This document shows positions 35,842 to 45,435 of a stretch of DNA of 64,000 bases, piece after piece. Under the pieces are notes generated by a model. It had not been told where the DNA came from, ran no database searches, and was given only the letters and a program-made list of their open reading frames with translations. The stretch is from GCA-002050365 sp964237235. GTDB taxonomy: Bacteria; Acidobacteriota; Blastocatellia; Pyrinomonadales; Pyrinomonadaceae. Within the stretch, counting starts at the first letter, position 1. Each line of letters begins with the position of its first letter. The stretch spans positions 14,553-78,552 of the forward strand of contig CAXSGY010000024.1 of the NCBI GenBank assembly GCA_964237235.1. The letters run 5' to 3'. The translations under genes and the position numbers were made by a program.

Positions 35842-36462
35842 ATGTTTAATATGCTGATACACGATAAATCTTTCGGATCTACTCCGGCATTTCCGAATGT
35901 TCATAATAGTTACGCAGTTGATTGTGTCGCAGATAAGGGCAAAGATTCCACACCGATCACACATATCTGGGGTTGGGCGGCGGAATGCTCCAGAAGAAAC
36001 GGTGGAATCAATAATTTACTGATTGCCTGTCATTCTGGATATGTGTCGAAAAGTGAAGATCATCAAGAAAGCGAAGGAGGTTTCGGCATTAATCTGGGAA
36101 CGGGAATTAATTTGAATACCGTCGATTCGATGAGTGCTTTGGAGGGAAAGGTTAAGAAAATTTTTCTCTATTCTTGCGGCGCGGCACGAGTTCCCGACTG
36201 TAATCTACTGCCTTCCGAGAATAAGGATATGTGCGGATATTTTAATAATCGGCTAATGGTCGAGAAAATAGCTAAAATCACTAAATGCGACGTTTATGCG
36301 TCAACATCCCTGCAAGTCGTAGAAATCTTTTCAAAGAATCACGGCGGCTTTGATTTTGGGGCTTGGGAAGGAAAAGTAGAGCTTTTTAAATACATTGAAC
36401 GGGTCGGCGTTGTCACCAAAAATGTAACTTCGGGAGTGCGCAATTTTGGAGAGGAGGACTAA
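35842..36462 (+). CDS. DUF4347-like, possible caspase-fold protein
   Basis: 206 aa from ATG 35842 (AAGGAG ribosome site; an upstream TTG is less likely). No signal peptide. The centre reads NNLLIACHSGY (His64), GFGINLGTGINLNTVDSM, ALEGKVKKIFLYSCGAA (Cys112), then a helix NRLMVEKIAKITKCDVYASTS. The order strand-His-Ser-Gly, strand-Ser-Cys-Gly, helix, strand-Ala-Ser is that of DUF4347 and of caspase-fold peptidases with a His/Cys dyad. Family assignment is by pattern only. It lies 175 bp behind the sigma/kinase pair and 5 bp before a secreted protein. Confidence 0.6.
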   Translation: MFNMLIHDKSFGSTPAFPNVHNSYAVDCVADKGKDSTPITHIWGWAAECSRRNGGINNLLIACHSGYVSKSEDHQESEGGFGINLGTGINLNTVDSMSALEGKVKKIFLYSCGAARVPDCNLLPSENKDMCGYFNNRLMVEKIAKITKCDVYASTSLQVVEIFSKNHGGFDFGAWEGKVELFKYIERVGVVTKNVTSGVRNFGEED

Positions 36463-36467
36463 AAAAA

Positions 36468-37175
36468 ATGAGAAGCCTGAATTTATTACTTTTAACCGCG
36501 TTATTTTTAATCGCCGGAAACATTTCGGCGCAATCGCTCAAAGCGGAGAAGCCTTATCCGTTACAGGAAGGCATCAACAAAGGAACTTCGGACAGCCTGG
36601 TCGGGACGCATTACTGGTATTTTTACGCCACGCCCGGCAGCAATAATTTGACCGTGCGGCTGGCGAAGTCAACGACTCTGTACGGCTCGCAGATGAGTAA
36701 TAACAGCTTGACGATAACGCTGACCGACGACAAAAGAACCTGGAAAACGACTAAGATCATCAACGCCAATAAAAATTCGCAGGAAGCGGTTTTCGCGGCG
36801 GACAAAATCAAAAGCCGGACGAAAATTATCGTCAGCGTCGCGCCGCCGGGTCAAAATTTAATTAGAATGGGCGGCGAATACGAAGTCGAAGCGTCGGGCG
36901 ATGTTGAATTTGACGCGATGAAAAATTCCGTCGAGCCGATTGTCCGCACATACGAATCGAAGATGAATTCTTATGGTACGGTCAGATTTCTCGCCGACGG
37001 AACAATCGAAACGGCGAACGGGGCGGGGGGCAAATGGAAAGTTTTTGATGCCGAAAATCATATTTACACGATTGTCATCGAAGATTATCGCGTGTCGCTC
37101 CAATTTATTCCCGGCTACGGATTGGTTAAGCCGAACGAGCCGGATATGATTATATTTCAGGAACTGCGCCGGTGA
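36468..37175 (+). CDS. Secreted hypothetical protein
   Basis: 235 aa with a signal peptide (about 1-21, LLLLTALFLIAGNISAQ). The mature part is beta-rich, with TPGSNNLTVRLAKSTTLYGSQ resembling a jelly-roll or Ig-like domain and GTVRFLADGTIETANGAGGKW near the C-terminus. No family recognised. It starts 5 bp after the DUF4347-like gene and is surely co-transcribed with it, suggesting that the pair acts together although one is exported and the other is not. Confidence 0.75.
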   Translation: MRSLNLLLLTALFLIAGNISAQSLKAEKPYPLQEGINKGTSDSLVGTHYWYFYATPGSNNLTVRLAKSTTLYGSQMSNNSLTITLTDDKRTWKTTKIINANKNSQEAVFAADKIKSRTKIIVSVAPPGQNLIRMGGEYEVEASGDVEFDAMKNSVEPIVRTYESKMNSYGTVRFLADGTIETANGAGGKWKVFDAENHIYTIVIEDYRVSLQFIPGYGLVKPNEPDMIIFQELRR

Positions 37176-37982
37176 AGGATTGCTCGATATTCTGTACTAA
37201 CGCAATTTTGCAAGGGTCTATGGTCGCAAAAGTAATCAAAACGGATGCCGCTCCAGTAATTTTAACAGCAATCGAAACAGATTTTTTTGGCGATGATTAA
37301 ACCGCTAATCCGAGTCTTTCAAGTGCAAATAAAAAGTGTGTTCCGACACGCCTTTGAACTTTTGCAATCGTCGTTTGGCGAAAGACCGGAAACTTTCAAC
37401 GCCGATAATATGCAAATCGCCCTTAACAAATTCGTCAGCCGAATGATTGACGCGAAAATGCTTCGAGTATCCGACATCAACCAATCCGTCGTCGCCGCGT
37501 CACTTATCCGATTGAACGGCTAGGAACATATTCGGAGACCGAAGCGGCGTTAATGATCCGAACGAAGCGTTTTTTGAATTGGGCAAAACCGTTCGAGTTT
37601 TTCCGTCGTTCGAGGTGAATATAATCGGCGCGTCGTAAATTTGTCGACACTGCGGTTTCTGCCGCTGTTCGCTCAACTTCGAACCGCTTTGAACGGTTTG
37701 CGCCGTTATCGCATAATTGAGAATTAAAATCTGGAGAATAATCAAAACAGCTCCAACGGACGCGAAAAAAAATGCTCTCTGACCGAACTGTTCATTATGC
37801 AGAATGTTACAAATATTTGCTCCTTATAAGTCGAAAAAATGTAACTAAAATCAGATTGACCGACAAAATTGTATTTCGTCATTCATTAACTAAGGCGAGG
37901 TTTGACCGAAAACCAAATGATTTTTTTTTTCAATGGCTGAAAATAAGTTGATTTCCTGGTCGGTAGCCTATAATTTTATTTA
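37176..37982. other. Gene-poor interval between sigma/kinase modules
   Basis: About 800 bp. A plus-strand ORF (37287-37523, 78 aa: HAFELLQSSFGERPETFNAD, MIDAKMLRVSDINQSVVAAS) and a minus-strand ORF (37500-37745, signal-like start then IIFTSNDGKTRTVLPNSKNA) show some coding character, but neither has a good start or a recognised family. They overlap tail to tail. I read both as debris. Confidence 0.4.
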
Positions 37983-38558
37983 ATGGACGCGCCCGGATTG
38001 AAACCACCCGAAATTACCGAGATTTTGAAAAAAGCGAGCGATGGCAAAAAAGAGGTTCTCGATCAGCTTTTGCCGCTTGTTTATGACGAACTGCACCGTC
38101 AGGCAAAACGCTATCTGCGGAAGGAACGCCCGGAACACACGCTGCAAGCCACTGCCCTGATCAATGAAGTTTACTTAAAATTGATTATCCAGAAAGAAGT
38201 TGCGTGGGAAAGTCGAACACACTTTTTTGCCATCGCCGCCAATTCCATGCGGCAGATTCTGGTTGATCACGCCCGCACCAAAAATCGCCGGAAACGTGGC
38301 GGCGCAACCGTCAACGTTTCTTTGAACGAAGCCCTACTGACGGCGACCGGTGAAAAGATTATTGATCTGGTGGCACTTGATGAAGCCTTAAAACGTCTTG
38401 AAAGAATTGACGAACGGCAGGTCCGCATCGTTGAACTCAGATATTTCAGCGGGTTAAGTTTAGAGGAAACCGCCGAAGCATTAAACATTTCGCGGGCGAC
38501 GACGACCAAGGAATGGGCGATGGCGCGTGCCTGGCTTCGCCGCGAGTTGACAAGGTAA
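37983..38558 (+). CDS. ECF sigma factor, TIGR02999 type (copy 2)
   Basis: 191 aa, a paralogue of the gene at 31.86 kb with the same plan: DGKKEVLDQLLPLVYDELHR, QAKRYLRKERPEHTLQATAL, WESRTHFFAIAANSMRQILV and region 4 DERQVRIVELRYFSGLSLEE, TAEALNISRATTTKEWAMAR. The strongest differences are at the N-terminus and in the region 2-4 linker (GGATVNVSLNEALLTATGEK). The kinase ATG follows the stop codon by one base, so coupling is tight. Confidence 0.92.
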   Translation: MDAPGLKPPEITEILKKASDGKKEVLDQLLPLVYDELHRQAKRYLRKERPEHTLQATALINEVYLKLIIQKEVAWESRTHFFAIAANSMRQILVDHARTKNRRKRGGATVNVSLNEALLTATGEKIIDLVALDEALKRLERIDERQVRIVELRYFSGLSLEETAEALNISRATTTKEWAMARAWLRRELTR

Positions 38559-38559
38559 A

Positions 38560-41500
38560 ATGTCGTCGGACGAAAACTGGATAAAAATAAAACGTATATT
38601 TAACGCCGCTTTGGAGAAAATCCCCGGTGAGCGACATCTCTTCGTCAAAAAAAAATGCGCGGGCGATGAGACTCTGCTGATGGAAATCGAATCGCTGCTC
38701 TCTTCGTTCGATGAATCTGAAAGCTTTATGCAGGGAACCGCCGTCGGCGAAGTAGCGGAGGTTCTTGACCGAAGCGAGCAATTTCAAAAAGGAAATTTTG
38801 TTCACCATTACGAAATTATCCGGCTCATCGGTGCCGGCGGAATGGGCGAAGTTTATTTAGCGGAAGACAAAAATCTGGAGCGTCGGGTAGCGGTTAAAAT
38901 CCTTGCGAAAAAATTCAGCCGGCACAAAGTCAATCGAAATAGATTCATTGAGGAAGCAAAAGCAGCCTCGGCTCTCAATCATCCCAATATTTTAGTTATC
39001 CACGAAATAGGCGAAACCGAAGGCGTTCATTTTATCGTCAGCGAACACATCGAAGGACGAACCCTGCGTGAAAGCCTGAACGATTCAACTTTTAGTTTAA
39101 GTCAAACTCTCGCTGTTTCGATTCAACTGGCTAATGCTCTGGCGGCGGCTCACGGCGTGGGACTGATGCACCGCGACATCAAACCGGAAAATATTATGAT
39201 CAGACCGGACGGCGTTGTTAAAGTGCTGGATTTCGGTTTGGCTAAATTAGTCGAATCGAAAATTCTCATCAAAGGATTAAACAATGCTCCGGCTAATCGA
39301 GCCGAAACCGCTCAGGGCATGATTCTCGGAACCGTCAGTTATATGTCGCCTGAGCAGGCGAAAGGAGAAAAAATTGACGAGCGCACGGACATTTTTAGTT
39401 TCGGGACGGTGCTTTATGAAATCATTACCGGCAAAAATCCATTTACCGGCGATTCGCTGGCGGAAACTTTTGCCAATTTGATAAATGCGGAAATAATGCC
39501 GCTCGACACGAGTGCCGCGTCGCTGCCGATTGAGATTGAGCGCATCGTTTCGAAAGCACTCAGAAAAAACAAAAACGAGCGGTATCAGACAATAAATGAT
39601 TTGCTGGCTGATTTGAAAGCTCTGCAAAAACGCCTTGATTTTGAATTTGAACTTGAACGCTCCGCTTCTCCCGATAAACCGCCGGCTGCTACGGATGATT
39701 CAACGATAAAAATGACTTTCGCCGAAATTCCGGATCTTCCGCCAAATAATCTGACCGGAAGACACACAAAACTGATTGGGCGCGAAGCGGAAATTATTAA
39801 AGTCAAAGATTTATTACGAGATTCCGGGGTGCGCCTGCTGACCGTCACAGGAGTCGGCGGAACCGGCAAAACCACTCTGGCGCAAACGATTGCCCGGGCA
39901 ATGTTAACGGAATTCGCCGACGGAGTGTTTTTTGTCGAGATGGCGGCGATCAATAATCCCGATTTATTTCCGACCGCCGTCGCTCAACCGCTCGGATTAA
40001 AAGAAGCGGTCGGAACAACCATCTTCGAGGTGCTGAAAAATTATTGCAGAGAAAAACAAATTCTTCTCGTTCTTGATAATTTTGAGCAGATTCTCGATGC
40101 CGCACCGCAGATTTCCGGACTAATTGACGCGTCCGACCGTTTGAAAATTTTAATCACGAGCCGCGTTCGACTGCATCTGCGTGCCGAAAACGAATTTAAG
40201 TTGACACCGCTCGCGCTGCCGTCCGCCGCCGAGTCGTTTTCATTTGAAGAATTATCAAACTATGAGGCAATCAAATTATTCGCCGAACGGGCGCGGGAGG
40301 CGAATCCGAGATTTGTTCTGACCGATGAAAATATCGGCGGCGCGGCGGAAATTTGTGCGCGGCTGGACGGTTTGCCGCTGGCAATCGAGCTGGCGGCGGC
40401 ACGCATCAAAATTCTTTCGCTGTCGCTGATTCTCTCAAAATTAAAAAATAGTTTAAGACTGCTGACGGGCGGCTCGCGTGACGCGCCCGCCCGCCAGCAG
40501 ACGATGCGCGATGCCATCGCCTGGAGTTATGATCTTCTAAACGACGACGAGAAACGCTTTTTTCAGCGGCTGGCAGTCTTCGCCGGCGGGTTCACCTTTG
40601 AAGCGGCGGAGTTTATCGGCAACCGGCAATCGAGCAATGCAAGTCGGCGGGGAAGCGTCGCAAACTTCGCAAACAGACGCGGCGAAGATTCGAGCTTTGA
40701 CGTTCTCGACGCACTGACCGCATTAGTCGAACAAAATTTACTGGTTTCAAAGGAACAGGAAGACGGCGCGATTCGCTTTCGGATGCTGGAAGTGGTTCGT
40801 GAATACGCGCTCGAGGCTTTGGAAGCGAACGGCGAAGAACAATTCTACCGGCGGGTTCACGCCGATTATTTTCTCGACCTCGGCGAACAAGCCGAGCCTC
40901 AAATATTTGCGGCTCAGGCTGGCGAGTGGCTCAATCGTCTGGAAGCGGAATACGACAACTTGCGTACCGCCTTGGTCTGGTTGCTGAGCCGGAATAGCGA
41001 ATTGGCGGCGAGATTGGCGGCCGCCATCCGTAATCTTTGGATTCATCGTTATCCGAACGAAGAAGGACGACTGTGGCTCGAAGCGGTTCTTAATCAGGAA
41101 AACGAAAATCTGCCAATGACGGTGCATTTTAAACTATTGAACGGATTCGGCGTTTTGCTGCGAATGCAGGGCGATTTTGAGCGGGCAAAGCGGATGCACG
41201 AAACGGGATTGTCAAACAGCAGAACGGCGAATGATCGACGGCAAATGATTCAGTCTTTGAATAATTTAGGCATCATCGCCGTCTGTCAGCAGGATTTCCG
41301 GAAGGCGCGAACTTTTGTTGAAGAAGGTTTATCAATCGCTCGCGGTTTAGACGACAAATTCTGGACCGCACAATTGCTGCTGGCGATGGGAGATTTAGCC
41401 CGTCTCGAGAATAACAACCACCACGCCGCTTTGTATCTGAAAGAATCGCTGAAAATTTTTCAACAAATCGGCAGCGACCTCAGCGTGTGTTTTGTCTTTA

Positions 41501-41877
41501 TCAATTTAGGAGCGATTGCTTACGAAGAAAACGATTACGAATCGGCGCGGGCGTATTTTGTTGAGTCCCTGACCAAGAGCTACGAGATGGGAAATAAACT
41601 CAGCGTCTCCTATGCTCTGGACGGTATGGCGGCACTCGCTTTTCAACCGGACGGGAAATTTAATCAAGCAGTTCAACTGGCGGGTGCCGCCGATTACCTG
41701 CTGGAATCGAACGGCTACCGGTTGGAAGCGGCTGAACGTCAATTCCGGGACAATTATCTTACGAAACTGCGTGCTGCATTGAGCGATGAGGTCTTTCAGT
41801 CCGCCTTTGAGAAGGGGCGGAAGTTGAAAATGCAGGAAATTCTTTGGCTGGCGAATGTTGCTAAATCTTCTTCATAA
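38560..41877 (+). CDS. Ser/Thr kinase with STAND NTPase and TPR regions (copy 2)
   Basis: 1105 aa, same architecture as copy 1. Kinase domain about 83-360: GAGGMGEVY (91-99), Lys113, HRDIKPEN (Asp206), DFGLAK, YMSPEQAKG. STAND ATPase: Walker A GVGGTGKT, LLVLDNFEQILDAAPQ, GLPLAIELAAARIKIL. A Ser/Arg/Asn-rich insertion (RQSSNASRRGSVANFANRRG, about residue 690) is absent from copy 1. TPRs at about 830-1060 (LYLKESLKIFQQIGSDLSVC, ARAYFVESLTKSYEMGNKL). It is likely activated by a TPR-bound ligand or protein, by analogy with other STAND proteins. Confidence 0.92.
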   Translation: MSSDENWIKIKRIFNAALEKIPGERHLFVKKKCAGDETLLMEIESLLSSFDESESFMQGTAVGEVAEVLDRSEQFQKGNFVHHYEIIRLIGAGGMGEVYLAEDKNLERRVAVKILAKKFSRHKVNRNRFIEEAKAASALNHPNILVIHEIGETEGVHFIVSEHIEGRTLRESLNDSTFSLSQTLAVSIQLANALAAAHGVGLMHRDIKPENIMIRPDGVVKVLDFGLAKLVESKILIKGLNNAPANRAETAQGMILGTVSYMSPEQAKGEKIDERTDIFSFGTVLYEIITGKNPFTGDSLAETFANLINAEIMPLDTSAASLPIEIERIVSKALRKNKNERYQTINDLLADLKALQKRLDFEFELERSASPDKPPAATDDSTIKMTFAEIPDLPPNNLTGRHTKLIGREAEIIKVKDLLRDSGVRLLTVTGVGGTGKTTLAQTIARAMLTEFADGVFFVEMAAINNPDLFPTAVAQPLGLKEAVGTTIFEVLKNYCREKQILLVLDNFEQILDAAPQISGLIDASDRLKILITSRVRLHLRAENEFKLTPLALPSAAESFSFEELSNYEAIKLFAERAREANPRFVLTDENIGGAAEICARLDGLPLAIELAAARIKILSLSLILSKLKNSLRLLTGGSRDAPARQQTMRDAIAWSYDLLNDDEKRFFQRLAVFAGGFTFEAAEFIGNRQSSNASRRGSVANFANRRGEDSSFDVLDALTALVEQNLLVSKEQEDGAIRFRMLEVVREYALEALEANGEEQFYRRVHADYFLDLGEQAEPQIFAAQAGEWLNRLEAEYDNLRTALVWLLSRNSELAARLAAAIRNLWIHRYPNEEGRLWLEAVLNQENENLPMTVHFKLLNGFGVLLRMQGDFERAKRMHETGLSNSRTANDRRQMIQSLNNLGIIAVCQQDFRKARTFVEEGLSIARGLDDKFWTAQLLLAMGDLARLENNNHHAALYLKESLKIFQQIGSDLSVCFVFINLGAIAYEENDYESARAYFVESLTKSYEMGNKLSVSYALDGMAALAFQPDGKFNQAVQLAGAADYLLESNGYRLEAAERQFRDNYLTKLRAALSDEVFQSAFEKGRKLKMQEILWLANVAKSSS

Positions 41878-41935
41878 ACTTCTTTCGCTCGTCTCTGAAT
41901 AATTGAAATTATTAAAAAAAGCCGGTCCATTGGCT

Positions 41936-42088
41936 TTAATTATCCTCGAAAGCCAGATTGACCGCCTCTTCGAGGGCGAAGAATACCGGGGCAATAAATT
42001 TCCGTCCGGTTTTACTTTCTGTCGTCTGACTATAAACCGCGACCGCCACCACTGTTAGCAACGCAAAAAAAGCGATTGACTTTCTCAT
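41936..42088 (-). CDS. Small exported peptide
   Basis: 50 aa. The hydrophobic N-terminus (RKSIAFFALLTVVAVAVYSQ) is a plausible signal peptide, followed by TTESKTGRKFIAPVFFALEE and AVNLAFEDN. An AGGAAC ribosome site lies about 7 nt before the ATG at 42088. It sits 19 bp downstream of the secreted 220-aa protein gene on the same strand and is probably co-transcribed. Family unknown. A weak hairpin (aaagcc...ggcttt, about 41918-41937) overlaps its stop and may terminate both this gene and the convergent kinase. Confidence 0.6.
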   Translation of the reverse strand: MRKSIAFFALLTVVAVAVYSQTTESKTGRKFIAPVFFALEEAVNLAFEDN

Positions 42089-42106
42089 AATTTTGTTCCT
42101 GTTTGA

Positions 42107-42769
42107 TCATTTACACTGTTGAAAATTCTCCGCGAGCACCTTATCTTTGAGTCTGAATACCTGTCGCAAATCATCCGGGTAATCCGTCGCTCCCTTCCAC
42201 CAGGTTTCGTAAACCGCCGAAGGTCCAACTGATTTATGCACGGTCAGCGTGACCCGAAAAGCAATTTGGCTTTTGTCTCCGTAGCCCTGCTTCCAATTTT
42301 GCGGTTGAATTCGGGCGAGCAGACTTTGGGCTTCGCGAAGCAGTTTTTCGGACATATTAAATTGGCATTGTTTTCCAGCACCGGGAAAATACGACGAATT
42401 CGAATACAAACGGCGCAAAACAATTGCCAGTCCGGTCGAATTAAAACCGACATACGGTTCAAAGACCGAAGAAATGCTTCGCACCTCAACTGCCCATCCC
42501 GTTTTTTTATCTGTTTGTGCTGCCGGTCGAGCTTTTTTAGATGATGCCGATTTTACTTCGGCGACGGCGACGTTCGGCGGCGCGGTCGAGCCTGCGCGCT
42601 TTGATTTTCTATGAGTGGTTTGCCCTTGAATCACCGAGCCGTTCAAGCATAAAATCGCCGCCAGCAGCCCAAATAAAAAACCGGAATAAATTATTTTGCT
42701 CGTTTTCCAATTATTTCGAGTTGTCCGGGGCTGATGATTTTTTGCATTGTCGCGCGTTAGATTTAACAT
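42107..42769 (-). CDS. Secreted or membrane-anchored hypothetical protein
   Basis: 220 aa. A long charged N-region is followed by a hydrophobic segment (about 27-45, IIYSGFLFGLLAAILCLNG), then a Lys/Ala-rich linker and a globular part with VEPRS-type VRSISSVFEPYVGF, NSTGLAIVLRRLYSNSSYFP, a Cys pair (KQCQFN and QQCK) and TLTVHKSVGPSAVYETWWKG. Extracytoplasmic, with a possible disulphide. Family not recognised. Confidence 0.65.
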   Translation of the reverse strand: MLNLTRDNAKNHQPRTTRNNWKTSKIIYSGFLFGLLAAILCLNGSVIQGQTTHRKSKRAGSTAPPNVAVAEVKSASSKKARPAAQTDKKTGWAVEVRSISSVFEPYVGFNSTGLAIVLRRLYSNSSYFPGAGKQCQFNMSEKLLREAQSLLARIQPQNWKQGYGDKSQIAFRVTLTVHKSVGPSAVYETWWKGATDYPDDLRQVFRLKDKVLAENFQQCK

Positions 42770-43235
42770 AATAGTATCTCCTTGATTTTTACTTTGTTTT
42801 AATTCAGGATCGTTAGTTTTCTTACCTGAGTAAGAAACAATTGCTTCGTACTCAAATTTCTTTTCCTATCAGCTAGAGCGACAATTAAAATAAAACCGTC
42901 TATAAAAAAATCATTTTTTTTTGCGAAACGCGATTTAGCAACAATCCGCAGTTCAGAAATCCAAGCAGATTTTTCACCCTGCAAGAGTTCGCGCGGGTTT
43001 ATCAATCCGGCGATTTTTTCTTTTACGCCGTCACTCTTGCCGTCGAAATTGTATTTTGTAACGCCGTCCGCCGCGTTACGACCGCCCGGACGGACGGCGC
43101 GGTTCCCGGTCCGACAGTCGGCAGGCTGATTCACAAAATTTTTTTGGAGTCGAGGCGGATTATTCTGCTGATCTGGATTTAATCACGACGGCTTTTTGTG
43201 TTTTCCGCTGATCGGGGCGCAACCGTTGCCAAAAA
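42770..43235. other. Gap with no supported gene
   Basis: About 465 bp. One minus-strand ORF (42799-43134) has biased Arg/Gly composition at its start and no ribosome site; it is not supported. It should contain the promoter of the secreted-protein pair. Confidence 0.4.
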
Positions 43236-45371
43236 CTATCGCTTATCTGATACTTCATCGTTTCGGATTTGAGTGCCGCTGTTTCCGATCTTCAAAACGA
43301 CAAAAGTCACATCGTCATCCGCCGGTCTTGCGCCGGCCCAGTCTTCACCGATTTTGACAAATTTATCGATAATTTCCGCTGCGCTTTTGTTGATGACTTC
43401 AGCCAAAACTTCAGCAGCTTTCTCGAAGCCGAGCATTTCATTTTCGGGATTGAACATCTCCGGAAAACCGTCGCTCATAATCAACACGCAGTCGCCCTTC
43501 TGCAGGACGAGTTTCTGCTGCCGATAAGTGAAATTCGTCATACTTCCCAAAGGCAGCGCGCGGATGCTGATTTCCTCGATTGTTTTATCGGCGGCGCGAT
43601 AAACGAGCGTCGAAGGCATCCCGGCGGCGCAGATGCTTAAAGAATTGTCTTTTAATTTCAAGAGCGTCATCGCCATAAATAATCCGCGCAGATTCATCGC
43701 CTTTAACGCTCCGCTGATTTGCCGCAGCGTGTCGGGAATATCCGGAGCGGCGGCGAGATTGTTAAATAAACTTTTCGTCGCCGTGACGACCGTTCCGGCT
43801 TTCAAACCGTGTCCGGTCGCGTCGCCGACGGCGACGGTGAGAGTTCCGTCATCGGAAACGTGAAAATCGTAGTAGTCGCCGCCGACCTCCGTTGCCGGTT
43901 TCATATACGCAGCGATTTCCAGATTCAAGATGTTCGGTAGTTTTTTCGGCAGCATCGAAAGCTGTAATTGTCTGGCTTCCTCCAACTCCTTTGCCTGCCG
44001 CTCGTTTTCGGCTTCGACCAATGCTAATCTGGCTGCTTTTCGTTCGTGTTCGACTTCTTTTTCCGCAAATTCTTTGACCTGTGCGAGCTGAATCTGCAAA
44101 TGCTGATTGGTGCGGGCAAAATTACGCGCCAGATAAATCGAAACTGCAATCGGTAAACCCAAATATAAAGTCACGTCGCCGAAATCCGAATACCATTGAG
44201 AATCGATGTATATATTAAATTCGCGCGCAATCGCCAACAGTATTCCGGCGGCTAAAATTAAAACGCCGCCCGTAATAATCCACGCGCCTTCGTGCTGCGC
44301 TCTGATTGCTGAAACGATGAGCCGCAAAGAATCGGCGAGCGAAACAATCATCAGCACACACGTCGCGTAAAGCGAGATCCGGTCGCGCAAAACGACGAGG
44401 ATAATTACCAGCTGGATGAAAAGAAGAACGCAGATGCAACGAAAGAAAAATGAAAAACGCGGTGCGAAGGCTTCGTAAAGAAATGCCTGTAAAGCGACGA
44501 AGGAGGCTCCATAGCTGAATGCGAAGACGATAAAAAACATCGCGGAAACGAGTGCCGTTTGATTGCCGCCGTTAAAGACATTGTTGGAAAGCGTCGCGTT
44601 GGCGAGACTGCAGGCAAAGAGGCTGTAAAATAAATTTGCCCGTTCCCGGCGGTAAAAAACGAAGAGCAAAAAATGCAGCAGGGCGAACGAATACAGAATG
44701 CCGATAAATAATTTATTGCCGCTGAAATTAAGCAGATTATCCGAATTGACGGCAATCGCTTTATCCAAAGATTGAATGCTCGCAGAAAAGCCGGGGGCAA
44801 AATGTCCGCGCGTCAGCCAGCCTCCGAAACCGTTCGACGGATCGCTCGCCGCGCGGAAAGAATAATGCACGGCAAAAACGTGAACGCCGCCGCTTTCAAA
44901 AACGAAAGGCACGGGAACGCCGCGCGGACTTTGTTCGGTTTCGCCGTCTTGATCGCTTCCGGCAATGGTTCCGAAGCGTTCGAGCAGTTTGCCGTCGAGA
45001 TAAATTTCCGACGCACCCCAGTGCCAAAGCCGCCAGGCGAGCGGTTGATTGACGAGCCGTTCGTCAACCGTCAGTCTGAAACGAAACCACGCCTGCCCGT
45101 TCCAATTTTCAAAGGCTTTCGCCGGATCTTCGTTTATTTCCTCGCTCGTCAAACGCCTCCAATCTTCATCATTGAAATCGGGCATCGCCCACGCCGCATC
45201 GTGACCGACGTGGTATTTCCAGGGCAGTTTGTTGAGTGAAAAAAAATTGCCGTTTTGCAAATCGTCGGCGTTCAACGCAGCAGACCAGTTATTTTGACCG
45301 CTCACTGAAAACGCAAAAATAACTGTCGATATAAATAGAGAACTGATGATATTTACGGTTATTTTTCGCAT
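43236..45371 (-). CDS. 7TM receptor with SpoIIE/PP2C phosphatase domain
   Basis: 711 aa from ATG 45371 (an upstream in-frame TTG at 45395 is less likely). Signal peptide, then an extracytoplasmic beta-sandwich (DLQNGNFFSLNKLPWKYHVG, WFRFRLTVDERLVNQPLAWR, GASEIYLDGKLLERFG). Next come seven membrane helices (about 225-420), a coiled coil (ARLALVEAENERQAKELEEA) and a PP2C SpoIIE domain: LPKKLPNILNLEIAAYMKPA, EVGGDYYDF, VAVGDATGHGLKAGTVVTAT, LIMSDGFPEMFNPENE, DDVTFVVLKI. The metal-binding Asp residues are present. A sensor that dephosphorylates a partner, typically an anti-sigma antagonist; no such partner is adjacent. Confidence 0.88.
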   Translation of the reverse strand: MRKITVNIISSLFISTVIFAFSVSGQNNWSAALNADDLQNGNFFSLNKLPWKYHVGHDAAWAMPDFNDEDWRRLTSEEINEDPAKAFENWNGQAWFRFRLTVDERLVNQPLAWRLWHWGASEIYLDGKLLERFGTIAGSDQDGETEQSPRGVPVPFVFESGGVHVFAVHYSFRAASDPSNGFGGWLTRGHFAPGFSASIQSLDKAIAVNSDNLLNFSGNKLFIGILYSFALLHFLLFVFYRRERANLFYSLFACSLANATLSNNVFNGGNQTALVSAMFFIVFAFSYGASFVALQAFLYEAFAPRFSFFFRCICVLLFIQLVIILVVLRDRISLYATCVLMIVSLADSLRLIVSAIRAQHEGAWIITGGVLILAAGILLAIAREFNIYIDSQWYSDFGDVTLYLGLPIAVSIYLARNFARTNQHLQIQLAQVKEFAEKEVEHERKAARLALVEAENERQAKELEEARQLQLSMLPKKLPNILNLEIAAYMKPATEVGGDYYDFHVSDDGTLTVAVGDATGHGLKAGTVVTATKSLFNNLAAAPDIPDTLRQISGALKAMNLRGLFMAMTLLKLKDNSLSICAAGMPSTLVYRAADKTIEEISIRALPLGSMTNFTYRQQKLVLQKGDCVLIMSDGFPEMFNPENEMLGFEKAAEVLAEVINKSAAEIIDKFVKIGEDWAGARPADDDVTFVVLKIGNSGTQIRNDEVSDKR

Positions 45372-45435
45372 AGTTTTACGATCTTTAATCGGCAAACTAG
45401 ATTTTACACCAGCTTCGTGCAGTCGTTTGAAGTTT

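Noticed and set aside
42799..43134. 111-aa ORF on the minus strand with a motif NFDGKSDG resembling FG-GAP repeats
   Set aside because: Only one short motif fits, the remainder is biased in composition, and there is no signal peptide or second repeat.
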